Origin: Klebsiella michiganensis
Lineage (GTDB): Bacteria > Pseudomonadota > Gammaproteobacteria > Enterobacterales > Enterobacteriaceae
Assembly (NCBI RefSeq): GCF_002925905.1
Contig: NZ_PRDB01000006.1
Span: 328,022 to 392,021, forward strand
DNA length: 64,000 nt
Direction of reading: 5' to 3'
Shown here: positions 26,089 to 35,800 of the stretch, one piece after another
Layout: each line of letters begins with the position of its first letter
How positions within the stretch are numbered: position 1 is the first letter of the stretch
Notes under the pieces: model-generated
What the model was told of the DNA's origin: nothing
The model's database searches: none
What the model saw: only the letters and a program-made list of their open reading frames with translations
Program-made: the position numbers and the translations under genes

Positions 26089-27145
26089 GGCTTTGTTGAA
26101 TAAATCAGATTTCGGGTAAGTCTCCCCCGTAGCGGGTTGTGTTTTCAGGCAATACGCACGCTTTCAGGCATACCTGCTTTCGTCATTTTGTTCAGCGCTC
26201 GTACCAGGGCCATAGCCTCCGCAACCTGACCATCGTAGTCACGCAGCGTCAGTGAACCCCCGAACAGCTGTTTTACCCGGTACATCGCCGTTTCCGCTAT
26301 CGAGCGACGGTTGTAATCTGTTGTCCATTTCCACCGCGCATTACTCCCGGTCATTCGCTGATTAGCCACTGCACGGTTACGGTCTGCATATTCACCGGGC
26401 CAGTAACCCGCGCCTTTTCGGGGTGGGATAAGCGCGCTGATTTTCTTACGCCGCAGTTCATCATGACAGAGCCGGGTGTCGTAAGCGCCGTCTGCCGATG
26501 CTGCCCTGATTTTTCTGTGAGTCTGCCGGATAAGACCCGGGAAGGCTTCTGAGTCCGTCACATTGTTCAGCGACAGGTCTGCACAGATGATTTCATGTGT
26601 GTTGCTGTCAACTGCCAGATGCAACTTTCGCCATATACGACGGCGTTCTTTGCCGTGTTTTTTGACTTTCCATTCGCCTTCACCAAAGACCTTCAGCCCG
26701 GTGGAATCAATCACCAGATGCGCGATTTCACCCCGGGTGAACGTTTTGAAACTGACATTAACCGACTTTGCGCGCTTGCTGACACTGGTGTAATCCGGGC
26801 AGCGCAACGGAACATTCATCAGTGTAAAAATGGAATCAATAAAACCCTGTGCAGCCCGCAGGGTCAACCTGAACACGCGTTTAATGACCAGAACGGTGGT
26901 GATGGCGAGATCAGAATAGCGCTGAGGTCTTCCCCGTGATGAAGGCGTTGCCGACTCATACCAGGCCTGAATAGCTTCATCATCCAGCCAGAAAGTTATG
27001 GAGCCACGGTTGATGAGGGCTTTATTGTAGGTGGGCCAGTTGGTGATTTTGAACTTTTGCTTTGCCACGGAACGGTCTGCGTTGTCGGGAAGATGCGTGA
27101 TCTGATCCTTCAACTCAGCAAAAGTTCGATTTATTCAACAAAGCC
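26089..27145. mobile_element. IS903 (IS5 family), complete
   Basis: The element is bounded by perfect 18-bp inverted repeats, GGCTTTGTTGAATAAATC at 26089-26106 and its complement at 27128-27145. Its length of 1057 bp equals that of IS903. The flanking 9-mers are cgtcaacga (26080-26088) and catcaacga (27146-27154), a target duplication with one mismatch. The copy therefore appears to have transposed here and then acquired a point change, or one flank has recombined. It sits between the Kbp-like gene and fyuA, at the edge of the yersiniabactin genes. Confidence 0.95.
26145..27068 (-). CDS. tnpA: IS903 transposase
   Basis: A 307-residue IS5-family DDE transposase from GTG 27068; an in-frame ATG at 27113 would add 15 residues. 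The DDE-type acidic residues lie in HLVIDSTGLKVFGEGEW, ASADGAYDTR and the Glu of RRSIAETAMYRVKQLFGG. The coding frame is uninterrupted, so the element is probably active. Confidence 0.93.
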   Translation of the reverse strand: MAKQKFKITNWPTYNKALINRGSITFWLDDEAIQAWYESATPSSRGRPQRYSDLAITTVLVIKRVFRLTLRAAQGFIDSIFTLMNVPLRCPDYTSVSKRAKSVNVSFKTFTRGEIAHLVIDSTGLKVFGEGEWKVKKHGKERRRIWRKLHLAVDSNTHEIICADLSLNNVTDSEAFPGLIRQTHRKIRAASADGAYDTRLCHDELRRKKISALIPPRKGAGYWPGEYADRNRAVANQRMTGSNARWKWTTDYNRRSIAETAMYRVKQLFGGSLTLRDYDGQVAEAMALVRALNKMTKAGMPESVRIA

Positions 27146-27170
27146 CATCAACGAGTTAAATTCGGTGATG

Positions 27171-27197
27171 ACAGGGATGCGATTATTACATCCCTGT
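27171..27197. terminator. Hairpin just past fyuA
   Basis: ACAGGGATG / CGATTATTA loop / CATCCCTGT is a perfect 9-bp stem 9 bp beyond the fyuA stop, read leftward. No strong T-run follows, so it may be a moderate terminator or mRNA 3' stabiliser. Confidence 0.5.
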
Positions 27198-27206
27198 ATC
27201 GTTGGA

Positions 27207-29228
27207 TCAGAAGAAATCAATTCGCGTATTGATACCGACGGTGCGGCCCATATTAACCTGCGCGACGGCGCTGCTGCCGTTCATATATCCATAGGTACGG
27301 TAACGACGGTCGAACAGATTATCGACATAGACGGAAATATTCATCCGTTCCGTGGCCTGCCAGCCCAGGCTGCTGTCAAGGGTGGCGTAAGTGCCTTGGC
27401 GCAGCTGGTTGTCGCCATCGAAATAGTGCGGCCCCACCAGATTAACCGCCAGCCGGGGCATCAGTGCGCCATAGCGCGTATCAATCACGCCATTCACGCT
27501 GCTTCCCGCGCCGTAACGCGGTACGAACGGCACCCGGTTGCCGTGGTACAGCTCGCTGTCGTTGGTGAATTCGGAACGGATCATGTTACCATTGATATCC
27601 CATGACCAGCCGGGGGCAAACCGCCATTTCGCTTCCAGCTCAACGCCGGTGGCGTCGGCTCTCCCCGCGTTGCTTAAGGTCTGCATTCCGACCGGGCCAG
27701 AGTAGAGCTGCATATCTTTGGTGTGGGTATAGAAGGTGGCGGCTTGCAGCGTGACGTCGGCGGTTTCGTATCGGGTACCAATTTCATAGTTGATGGATTT
27801 TTCCGCGTTGAACGGTTTGGCATCAAGACCTGCGGTAGGCACGATATTGTATCCGGAAGGTTTATATCCCTGGGCGACGCGGGTATATACTCGCCAGTCG
27901 CCGGTCAGCAGATAGCCTGCGGAGATCTGTCCGAGTACCCGGTCGTCATTGCTTTTACCCTGGTCGCCAAATGGGTTTCCCAGCATGCTGCCGTGATACT
28001 GCGTGCTGGCTTTATCATGCGAGAAACGCACGCCGCCGCCGATGTCAAAACGTTCGGTTAAATGCCAGGTCAGATCGCTGTAGGCGGCAAGGGTTTCAGC
28101 GGTGGTATAGCCGGTGCTGCTTAAATAGGGCATCGTCGGCATATCGTAGGCGGAATTTAGCTTTTCGCGGGTGTTCTGCCGGTACAACCCAAATACCATA
28201 TCCACGGTACGCGTATCGCCGAGGGTGGCGGCGCGTAGCTCCTGCACATCCTGGTTCCAGCGCTGGGGCATATTGACGATCAACGAGCCGGAAGGGAAGG
28301 TCCGGGAATAATTCTGCTGCTGCCAGGCGCCGATCAGATTGAAAACCCAGTCATCGGTAGCGTATTTACCGCTCAGCGTCTGGCTGTCAGTACAGCGCCG
28401 TAGGTACGGGTCCGGTGAACCCTCGCCGAGAGACAGCGTACGGCTCTTGAGATCATTCCATGCCACGTAGGCATCTTGTGTAGCGCGAGTGCATTCGCGC
28501 GAGGCGGAAAACCCCATTTCCCAGGGCTGGTCGTCCGGCGCCAGACGCAGTTTCACATTCCCGATACTGGCGCGGGTACCGCCTAAATCATCGCTACCGG
28601 TCGAGGGGTTAATCATCTCGCCGTCATCAACCTGGCGTAAAAGGGTCACGCTGCCGTATAACAGGCCATCCTGAATCGGGCCGCTCAGGTTGAGTTTGCT
28701 TCGATAACTGTCACGACTGCTGACGCCGCCTTCAATATAGCCGCGCGGCGTGCTGTCCGGCTGCTGGGTGACGATGTTAATGATCCCGCCCTGGGCGCTT
28801 TTGCCATATAAGGTGCCCTGCGGTCCTCGCAGCAGCTCCACGCTCTGCACATCGGTCAGCGCCTGGATGGTGTTGGTCGAAAGCTGCGGGACGCCATCGA
28901 CATACAGGGTAACGGCGGGGTTATAAAAGTCCTGGGCCGAAGAGATGCCGCGTAGGGAGATCGTTGAAAAAAGCATGTTGCCGCTATTTTCAATATTCAG
29001 CCCAGGCAACACTCTGGGGAGTTTGTCACTGGCGGTAACGCCCGCGTCGCTTAACTCCGTCGCGCTGATAACGGTAGAAGAGACATTATTGGCTGATGCC
29101 GAGCGGGAAGACTGTTTGCTGGCGGTGACCACCAACGTGCTTTCGTCTTGCTGTGAGGTTTGGCTATGAGCAGCGGCCGGGAGTAAAAATCCCCCCAGAA
29201 CCAGAGGATAAAACCGTGTCATTTTCAT
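27207..29228 (-). CDS. fyuA: Yersiniabactin/pesticin outer membrane receptor FyuA
   Basis: A TonB-dependent receptor for ferric yersiniabactin. From ATG 29228 it is 673 residues, the Yersinia length; a frame extension to 29336 runs through the Fur and YbtA sites and is not coding. It has a signal peptide (ending AAAHS), a TonB box near ESTLVVTASK, a plug domain (SVELLRGPQGTLYGKSAQGG) and a C-terminal strand ending IDFF. Compared with the remembered Yersinia protein there are scattered substitutions, especially in the signal peptide and loops. It is the last gene of the leftward ybt set but has its own promoter region. Confidence 0.97.
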   Translation of the reverse strand: MKMTRFYPLVLGGFLLPAAAHSQTSQQDESTLVVTASKQSSRSASANNVSSTVISATELSDAGVTASDKLPRVLPGLNIENSGNMLFSTISLRGISSAQDFYNPAVTLYVDGVPQLSTNTIQALTDVQSVELLRGPQGTLYGKSAQGGIINIVTQQPDSTPRGYIEGGVSSRDSYRSKLNLSGPIQDGLLYGSVTLLRQVDDGEMINPSTGSDDLGGTRASIGNVKLRLAPDDQPWEMGFSASRECTRATQDAYVAWNDLKSRTLSLGEGSPDPYLRRCTDSQTLSGKYATDDWVFNLIGAWQQQNYSRTFPSGSLIVNMPQRWNQDVQELRAATLGDTRTVDMVFGLYRQNTREKLNSAYDMPTMPYLSSTGYTTAETLAAYSDLTWHLTERFDIGGGVRFSHDKASTQYHGSMLGNPFGDQGKSNDDRVLGQISAGYLLTGDWRVYTRVAQGYKPSGYNIVPTAGLDAKPFNAEKSINYEIGTRYETADVTLQAATFYTHTKDMQLYSGPVGMQTLSNAGRADATGVELEAKWRFAPGWSWDINGNMIRSEFTNDSELYHGNRVPFVPRYGAGSSVNGVIDTRYGALMPRLAVNLVGPHYFDGDNQLRQGTYATLDSSLGWQATERMNISVYVDNLFDRRYRTYGYMNGSSAVAQVNMGRTVGINTRIDFF

Positions 29229-29283
29229 TGTTATGAATCCCTGAAAAACGGCGAGACGCCAAAATACCGATAATGGTGAATTG

Positions 29284-29302
29284 AAAATGATAACTATTTC
29301 TA
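29284..29302. promoter_or_regulatory. Fur-like box upstream of fyuA
   Basis: GAAAATGATAACTATTTCT matches the Fur consensus in most defined positions and lies between the YbtA repeat and the fyuA start, as expected for iron repression. Confidence 0.65.
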
Positions 29303-29310
29303 ATTGCACT

Positions 29311-29350
29311 GCTACCCGAAACGGGTTTATTTCCACCTGTTTCGGGTAGC
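29311..29350. promoter_or_regulatory. YbtA-type inverted repeat, fyuA promoter
   Basis: Perfect 12-bp arms GCTACCCGAAAC and GTTTCGGGTAGC separated by 16 bp. Related repeats occur before irp2 and between ybtA and ybtP. In Yersinia such repeats are bound by the AraC-type activator YbtA. Confidence 0.75.
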
Positions 29351-29357
29351 GGGGCGC

Positions 29358-30935
29358 TTATTGGGCTGAATGGCGATAACGCTCAATGGCGAGCGCCGTC
29401 AGGCGCTTTTTATCTACCTTGCCGACGGCGGTGAGCGGCCAGTGGGTCAGATACTCAATTTGATCGGGAATCTTCCACGCGCTGATCCCCATTCGGACCA
29501 GCTTTTGACGCAGCTGTTGATAGTCAGAGGGAGTGCGTTGCGCGATGATAAACGCGCATATCCGCTCGCCAAGCAGCTTGTCCGGCGCGGCGACCACGGC
29601 GCAATCCTTTACGTCTTCCAGACGCATCAGCACCGATTCCACTTCCGCAGCGGCTATTTTCTCTCCGGCGCGGTTGATCTGCTCTTTTATACGCCCCTCA
29701 ACGTACAGATTTCCCGCCTCATCGAGCCTGACATTGTCGCCCGTACGGTAAAATCCTTGCGCGGTAAAGGCCCGCGCATTGTGCTCGGGAGCGCGATAAT
29801 AGCCCGTAATAGTATAAGGACCGCGCGTTAATAACTGTCCTGTTTCGCCGGGCGCAACGTCGTTCTCCTCTTCGTCAACGACGTGAATTTCATCCAGGGG
29901 AGACATAGGGCGCCCCTGGCTGTGGAGAACGGTGGCCATAGGATCGTCCAACCGGGTAAAGCAGAGCAAGCCTTCCGCCATACCGAATACCTGTTGCAGG
30001 GGGCAATCAAACGTCGAGATAACCTGCTCAGCAAGCGTTGGGTCAAGCCGGGCGCCGCCCACCTGAATGACGCGTAGCGAAGAGAGATCGCTGTCTTCCC
30101 ACTCTCTGGCCTGCACCCAGAGCTGCGCCAGCGCCGGTACCAGGGCGACGTGGGTCACGCCTTGTTCAGCGATTAAAGGCATCACCTCATCGCAGCTGGC
30201 GCTGTCGGTCAATACCACTTTTCCGCCGCAGGCAAGGGTTCCCAGAATACCGGGGCAGGCCAGCGGAAAGTTATGCGCCACGGGGAGGACAGCGAGATAC
30301 ACGCTCTGTGGCTTAAGGCCGCACAGTTCGGCGGAGGCGCTGAAGTTATAGCTATAGTCAGCGTGCCGTCGCGGGATAAGCTTTGGCGTCCCGGTGGTGC
30401 CGCCTGAGAGCAGCAGCAGCGCGGTGCCGGCAGCATCGGGCTGCGGCCACGCCTGCCGTTCGCCGCGCAGCGAGAAGAGCGGCGTAAAATCGTCGCCTTC
30501 GGTCTCACCTGCGACCAGAACTTGCCGCAGGCAGGCGTGTTTGCGCGCCATCTGGCGGGCCAGGTCTGCGTGGCTTTCTCCGTGAATCACATAAGCGGCC
30601 GGTTGCGCCAGCGCCATCAGCGCGTCAATATCCAGCGCCCGCTGCGAGGGCATCGCCAGAACAGGGATAACGCCCAGTCTTAACAGCGCGAACAGCAGGA
30701 TCACAAATGCGTTGCCGTTGGGGAGTTGGATAAGCACATGTTCTCCCGGACGCAAACCCAGCGAGTATAACCCTGCAGCAAGCTCATCGACCCGAAGATC
30801 GAGCGCGCTGTAGGTCAGCAAGCCTTTGGCATCAACGACAGCAATTCGCGAGGGATAGCGAGCCGCCCAGTGGCGCAGCTGTTCAGCAATGGGGAAGGGA
30901 TACTGTTTTATCAGAGAATCAAAGGAAGAGTGCAT
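29358..30935 (-). CDS. ybtE: Salicylate-AMP ligase YbtE
   Basis: A 525-residue adenylating enzyme that activates salicylate and loads it onto the N-terminal carrier domain of HMWP2 (Irp2), starting yersiniabactin assembly. ANL-superfamily motifs are present: LLLLSGGTTGTPKLIPR (about residue 185), QVFGMAEGLLCFTRLDD, YRTGDNVRLDEAGNLYVEGR and the C-terminal Lys of TAVGKVDKKRL. The length equals that of Yersinia YbtE. Its start is 3 bp from the ybtT stop. Confidence 0.96.
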   Translation of the reverse strand: MHSSFDSLIKQYPFPIAEQLRHWAARYPSRIAVVDAKGLLTYSALDLRVDELAAGLYSLGLRPGEHVLIQLPNGNAFVILLFALLRLGVIPVLAMPSQRALDIDALMALAQPAAYVIHGESHADLARQMARKHACLRQVLVAGETEGDDFTPLFSLRGERQAWPQPDAAGTALLLLSGGTTGTPKLIPRRHADYSYNFSASAELCGLKPQSVYLAVLPVAHNFPLACPGILGTLACGGKVVLTDSASCDEVMPLIAEQGVTHVALVPALAQLWVQAREWEDSDLSSLRVIQVGGARLDPTLAEQVISTFDCPLQQVFGMAEGLLCFTRLDDPMATVLHSQGRPMSPLDEIHVVDEEENDVAPGETGQLLTRGPYTITGYYRAPEHNARAFTAQGFYRTGDNVRLDEAGNLYVEGRIKEQINRAGEKIAAAEVESVLMRLEDVKDCAVVAAPDKLLGERICAFIIAQRTPSDYQQLRQKLVRMGISAWKIPDQIEYLTHWPLTAVGKVDKKRLTALAIERYRHSAQ

Positions 30936-30938
30936 GCG

Positions 30939-31742
30939 TCACCTTTCTGAAGTGCAGGACCGATTTTGCAAAGCGGTCGTCGCAGAAAATACGTAGGGAA
31001 AATGGTGAATAATCTGCGTAAAAAAGGCCCTGGATTGTTGCAGCAGATAAAAATGGTCGCCGTCAATCACCACCTCGCCTGCGATATGGTTCAGCCACGG
31101 ACGCCAGGCCTCCATCTCCGGCCGGGAGGCTTCACGATCGCGGCTGCCGCACACGAGCAGCGCAGGCGTGTACAGCGGCGGAAAATCGTCGAGCGAGTCG
31201 TAGTGATAGTGCTCAGTAGCGTAAAAATCAGCGCGCAGAAGAGGAAGAAATAGCGACAGTAGTTCCTTGTTTTCCTGTAGTTCAGGCGAACATCCGCCGA
31301 TATCGATCAGTTCAGCGATAAAGTCGGCATCTTCGCGGTCGCTGAGCCTGCGCCGGGAATGCAGATGAGGGGCATGGCAGCCGGAAATAATCAGCCCTTG
31401 TGGGGGAAGCCCCCGTTGTTCCAGAAGCCGGCAGGTTTCAAACGCCACCTGCGCGCCCATGCTGTGCCCGGCAAGTAAAAGCGGGGCGTCAGGCGATACG
31501 CTCTCTTCCAGTTCGTCCGCCAGCAGCGACGCCAGTTGCGTAATGCTGCTGAGCGGCGCCAGATGGCGCAGGCGATCGCGCCCCGGCCAGGTCACCAGGG
31601 AAAGCGCGATCTCCGCCATGGGGTGGTCTCGCCAGCGGCGAAACGCGCTACTGCTGCCGCCCGCGAAGGGGCACATCACCAGATGCGCCGTACTGGCGTT
31701 GCGGGCGGGCCATAACGGTATACACATGGCAGATTGCATCAC
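30939..31742 (-). CDS. ybtT: Type II thioesterase YbtT
   Basis: A 267-residue alpha/beta hydrolase that removes stalled or wrong acyl groups from the yersiniabactin synthetases. It carries the nucleophile elbow LLAGHSMGAQVAFE (Ser near residue 94), PFAGGSSSAFRRW near the N-terminus and the catalytic His region in GDHFYLLQQ. The length equals that of Yersinia YbtT. The start overlaps the end of ybtU by 4 bp. Confidence 0.95.
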   Translation of the reverse strand: MMQSAMCIPLWPARNASTAHLVMCPFAGGSSSAFRRWRDHPMAEIALSLVTWPGRDRLRHLAPLSSITQLASLLADELEESVSPDAPLLLAGHSMGAQVAFETCRLLEQRGLPPQGLIISGCHAPHLHSRRRLSDREDADFIAELIDIGGCSPELQENKELLSLFLPLLRADFYATEHYHYDSLDDFPPLYTPALLVCGSRDREASRPEMEAWRPWLNHIAGEVVIDGDHFYLLQQSRAFFTQIIHHFPYVFSATTALQNRSCTSER

Positions 31743-32836
31743 CGGGACTCCTCATCGTGGCGGTAGAAAGCCGGTAACCGGTCGTGACGCGGCGGCGTCA
31801 GATGTCGGATCTCCGCATGGCCGGTCTCACGTAAAATCTGCTGCCATAAATGTGATAACGCGAGCTGATGAGCGGAGTGGCAGGCCGCCGGCAGATTTCC
31901 ACCCCCCAGATGGCAGCGCAGCTGCTGTAGCAACCTGCCGACCCCCTCCGGTCCGGCGGTTTCACAGCAATCACGCCAGCTCAGGGGAGCCGCGCTGCGC
32001 GTCTGACCCGGCGGGTCGCGCAGGATCTCCGGCCTGCGGTAGAGACTACGAACATTCGCCTGATGTTCTGCGACAAACAGGCTGGATGACCAGACCACGG
32101 GGCCGTAGCTTGCCTCCAGCGAAAGATGACCTTCCGGCCAGCCCAGCAGCAAACGGTGCATAATCAGGCTGTGCATATCAGGATCGTCAGGATCGAGATA
32201 GCGCTGAAGTAGCAGACAGGCTTCTCCCGCCGGCCAGAAAAGTCTCAGACAGTGAAAGTCGCTAAAGCTACCGACCACTTCGCACGCCACGCTGGCGGCA
32301 TCAACCTCTAGCGCCAGCAACAACAAATCCAGCGTGGAGTAGAGCAACTGTCGGCTGGTGGTAGCGTGAGCAACCGACGGCGCCTGATCCAGGCTGCGAC
32401 GTAACCGCTGCGCATCCCCGAGCCAGGCGCGACCCGCACGCGCGTGCGGATAAAACGTGTTGACCCAATAGCAGCGGCCCCGTTCCTGCGCCAGCGCTTG
32501 TAAAGAACGGACGTCATCCGGGTGGAGGGGATGCTCCTGAATCACGTGCACGCCGCGGGTCAAAAAGTGCCGGGCAAGCTGGGTTCCGCTCCCGCCGGCG
32601 ACGGTTGAGCGCACGACGATACAGGCGATATCCGGCATCTCGGCGATCTGTTCCGGCGAGGTATACAGCGGGATTCCAAACGCATAGGCCAGCTCTCTCG
32701 ATCGCGCGCTTCCCTGGGACAGAAGACCAACCAGTTCCAGCCCCTCCTGGGGCTGCATAAAGGCGTTGAGGTACATTTCGCCAAATTTAGCGCCCACAAT
32801 CAGTACGCGTTGCTTAGGGGCGGCGGACGGCATCAT
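31739..32836 (-). CDS. ybtU: Thiazolinyl imide reductase YbtU (Irp3)
   Basis: A 365-residue NADPH-dependent reductase that converts one thiazoline ring to thiazolidine on the synthetase. The N-terminal Rossmann segment is RVLIVGAKFGEMYLNAF; the body is of the GFO/IDH/MocA-like type (HVIQEHPLHPDD). ATG 32836 overlaps the irp1 stop (ATGA), matching the Yersinia start; the longer frame to 32932 lies inside irp1. The C-terminus (PAFYRHDEESR) differs from the remembered Yersinia version. Confidence 0.94.
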   Translation of the reverse strand: MMPSAAPKQRVLIVGAKFGEMYLNAFMQPQEGLELVGLLSQGSARSRELAYAFGIPLYTSPEQIAEMPDIACIVVRSTVAGGSGTQLARHFLTRGVHVIQEHPLHPDDVRSLQALAQERGRCYWVNTFYPHARAGRAWLGDAQRLRRSLDQAPSVAHATTSRQLLYSTLDLLLLALEVDAASVACEVVGSFSDFHCLRLFWPAGEACLLLQRYLDPDDPDMHSLIMHRLLLGWPEGHLSLEASYGPVVWSSSLFVAEHQANVRSLYRRPEILRDPPGQTRSAAPLSWRDCCETAGPEGVGRLLQQLRCHLGGGNLPAACHSAHQLALSHLWQQILRETGHAEIRHLTPPRHDRLPAFYRHDEESR

Positions 32837-35800
32837 AACGTGTTCTCCGGTTGCGTTGAGGTTGCGCCGAGCCAGCGCTTTATATGCTGCGCACAGGTCT
32901 GAACGTGGGGGGGCTCCAGCATGATTTGCCAATGGCTGGCTTTAATCGCATAGCTGTCGGCGCGGTCTATCCAGGTTTGCCATTCGGTTTCCGCTGGCGT
33001 CCAGCGCGCGTGTCTCATCGCGGCATGCACGATGAGACAGGGGAGCGGAACGGTTTCGTCCGGCGTATGCTCGGTCAGTAAGCGCAGCAGATGCGCGATG
33101 TTGTCGATCCACGCTTCCGCCGCCTGCAGCGTCAGGTTTTGCGCCATTATTCCCGCCGTTCTGGCAAGGTCGATAAAATCGGCAAGCTGGCGGTCGGGCG
33201 TCAGCCGATCGAAATGTTCCGGCAGCGCCAGCGGCGTATCTCCTTCGGCTAACAGCCGCAGCAGGGCCGTCCGGTTTGCGCAACGAAAATCCTGTCGACA
33301 CACGGGATCGATTAACGCCAGCCGTACCTGCTCGCCTTTGGCATCCAGTCGCTGCGCGGCGCCCGCCGCAAGAAAAGCGCCATACGACCAACCCGCCAGA
33401 ACATAAGGGCCGTGCGGCTGCTGGCGGCGGATACTCGCGACATACTCATCGATCATCCGATCAAGCGTGGCAAAACGCTGCGGCGATTTTGCCTGCAGGC
33501 CGAAAACGGGCATATTCAGCGCGCTGGCGAGCGGCAGCCAGGCGCTGATATCGCCGTCTGAAGCATGGAAAACAAACAACGTTTCGTCGCCACCGCCCTG
33601 GCAAATGGGCACAGGATTCTCCTCTCCCGACGAACAGGACTGCAGATGGGCGCAGAAGTCGCTGAGCGTTGAATGGGTGAACAGATCCTGAAGGCTGGCG
33701 CTGGCAATCCCTCTGCGGTTCAACTGCGCGACCATCCTTGTCGCCATCAGGCTGTCGCCGCCCAGCGCGAAAAAGTCGTGATGTCTGGCCACGGCGCGAG
33801 ACAGCAGCGTTTGCCAGAGTTCAGCGACCTGTTTTTCCAGCGCCGGATCTCCCCCGGAGCTCGGTGTCGATTCGGCTGGCGCAATCTGTGCGTCAGGTGG
33901 GGCCGATAGCGGAGTAAATAACGTTTCTCGCTGCCGGATCTGCAACGCGGGCAGGGTGGCGCCAAAACGCTGCTGCAGATAGCGGCTCACGGCTGCTTTA
34001 TCCGGGCGATTCACCCCAGGCGAACGTGCGACCAGCAGATGCTGGCGCAGCGGCGACGATTCCTGCGGCGGCCAGGCCAGTTCGTTGGCAAAACCGGCCT
34101 GCACAAGCACTTCCTGCCACGCCGAACGGGTGAGCATAGGTTTTTCATCCCGGAGGCGGAAATCGCGGTATCCGCTTAACCCTTCGATAAAGCCGACGCT
34201 CGCCAGCTGGAATATGCTGTTTCGTTCCGTCGCTTCCACGATCAGCAGACGTCCGCCGGCTTTCAGCAACCGCTTTAATCGGCGCAACGACTGTACGACA
34301 TGGCTGGCGTCGTGAAGCACGTTGACGGCAATAATCAGGTCGTAACCCGCCTCGGGGTGGGCGGTAAAATCCAGCGGCTGGTTGATATCGAATAAGGCGT
34401 AAGACACCCGCGATTCATCGTGGAAACGGGTTCGGGCGTCGTTGAGGAACTGCGCGGAGACATCCGTGAAGTGGTATGACAGCCGCGTGTTTCGCGTGGC
34501 CTTCAGCACCGGTTCCGCGGTGGCTGCGGTTCCGGCGCCCACCTCGAGGATCCGTTCTGCGCCGCAAAGGGCGGCAATCTGCGCGGTATAGCGATTCAGA
34601 CAAGCGCTGGCGGGGTTTTCGCGATACAGCGCGTCGGTTACGCGCAACGACTCGTTGAACAGCAGTTCCAGCGGCGAACACTGCCCGGAGAAGAGGTCGT
34701 CGTGCCGGGCGATGCAGGCGACAAGATACTGCGCCAGCGCCTGGCTCCAGTGGGTTTGCGGGCAAGCTTCGTGAGGTTCGGGAATTTCGCTGAGCGGAAT
34801 GCGGCAGCGCCAGCTATCCCCCTCGCGCACTAACCATTCTCTTTCCGCCAGACACTGCAGCCACTGGCGTAGCAGGCGCCGGTGTGACGCTTGCGCGCCC
34901 AACGCCTGTACTATTTTGCCAAATGGGTGGGCAACCTCCGGGGTGGTGAACAGACGGTGGCGATATAGCGTTGCGGCAATCCCCTGCAGCGCACGCGCCT
35001 CCAGCCAGCGCCAGGTCGCTTCCAGCTCGTCAAGTTGCGTCTGTTCAGGCAACGGCAGCGCCAGTGAGGCGAGATCGTGCTCATCATGTAACGGCGCTGA
35101 GGGCGGTGGATCCTCGGTCATAACGATATCCAGGGTTAACGCGCCATTTTCGCTTAATTCCGCTCTGGCCTGTTGGATGCAGGGGTATTCCTGCGCCGCT
35201 TGCTCAATATCCCGCAGATCGTAGTCTGTCTGCGCGTTCAGCGGCCAGCGGCGGCGGGGAATGTGTTCGGCAATCCCGCTGTCCATGGTCTCCAGGACTT
35301 CAGGGGTGGCAATGGCGGCCTGCAGGATGGCGCAGTAGTCATTAAACATCGCTTCAGCCGCGCCCGGTTCCAGCACGTTATCCATGCAGTACCAGCTAAA
35401 CGTCAACGCGCCATCGCTCTCCATCACCTGATGATCCAGCCAGACCTGCGGCGTTTGCGTAAAGACATAGCAGGGTTCGCCGAACAGATGACTCATTGCC
35501 CGGTCGATAGCCATTCCTTCCAGCGTCATCCCCAGCATGCTGGTAAACACCACCGGCATCAGCGGTTGACGCTGGGATCCGCGCTGGCGCCCCAGCTCGC
35601 GGATCGCCTCAACGCCGTTCACTTCGCTGTGCGCCATGTTTTGCCAGAGACGCTGCTGGGTCCGTTGCATCTGCTCCTGCAGCGTTAGCGGCGTTGAGAA
35701 GTTAAAATCAACCAGCGTGACGGAGGTAAAATCCCCGATCAACTGATTGATTTGCGGGTGGATCGGCTGGCGATTGAAGAACGTCAGGTTCAGCGTAAAT

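Noticed and set aside
27057..27605. 182-codon plus-strand frame across the IS903 end and fyuA
   Set aside because: It spans the insertion-sequence boundary and is antisense to fyuA; not a plausible gene.
31459..32163. 234-codon plus-strand frame opposite ybtT/ybtU
   Set aside because: Low-complexity Ser/Arg/Pro-rich shadow of two recognised genes.
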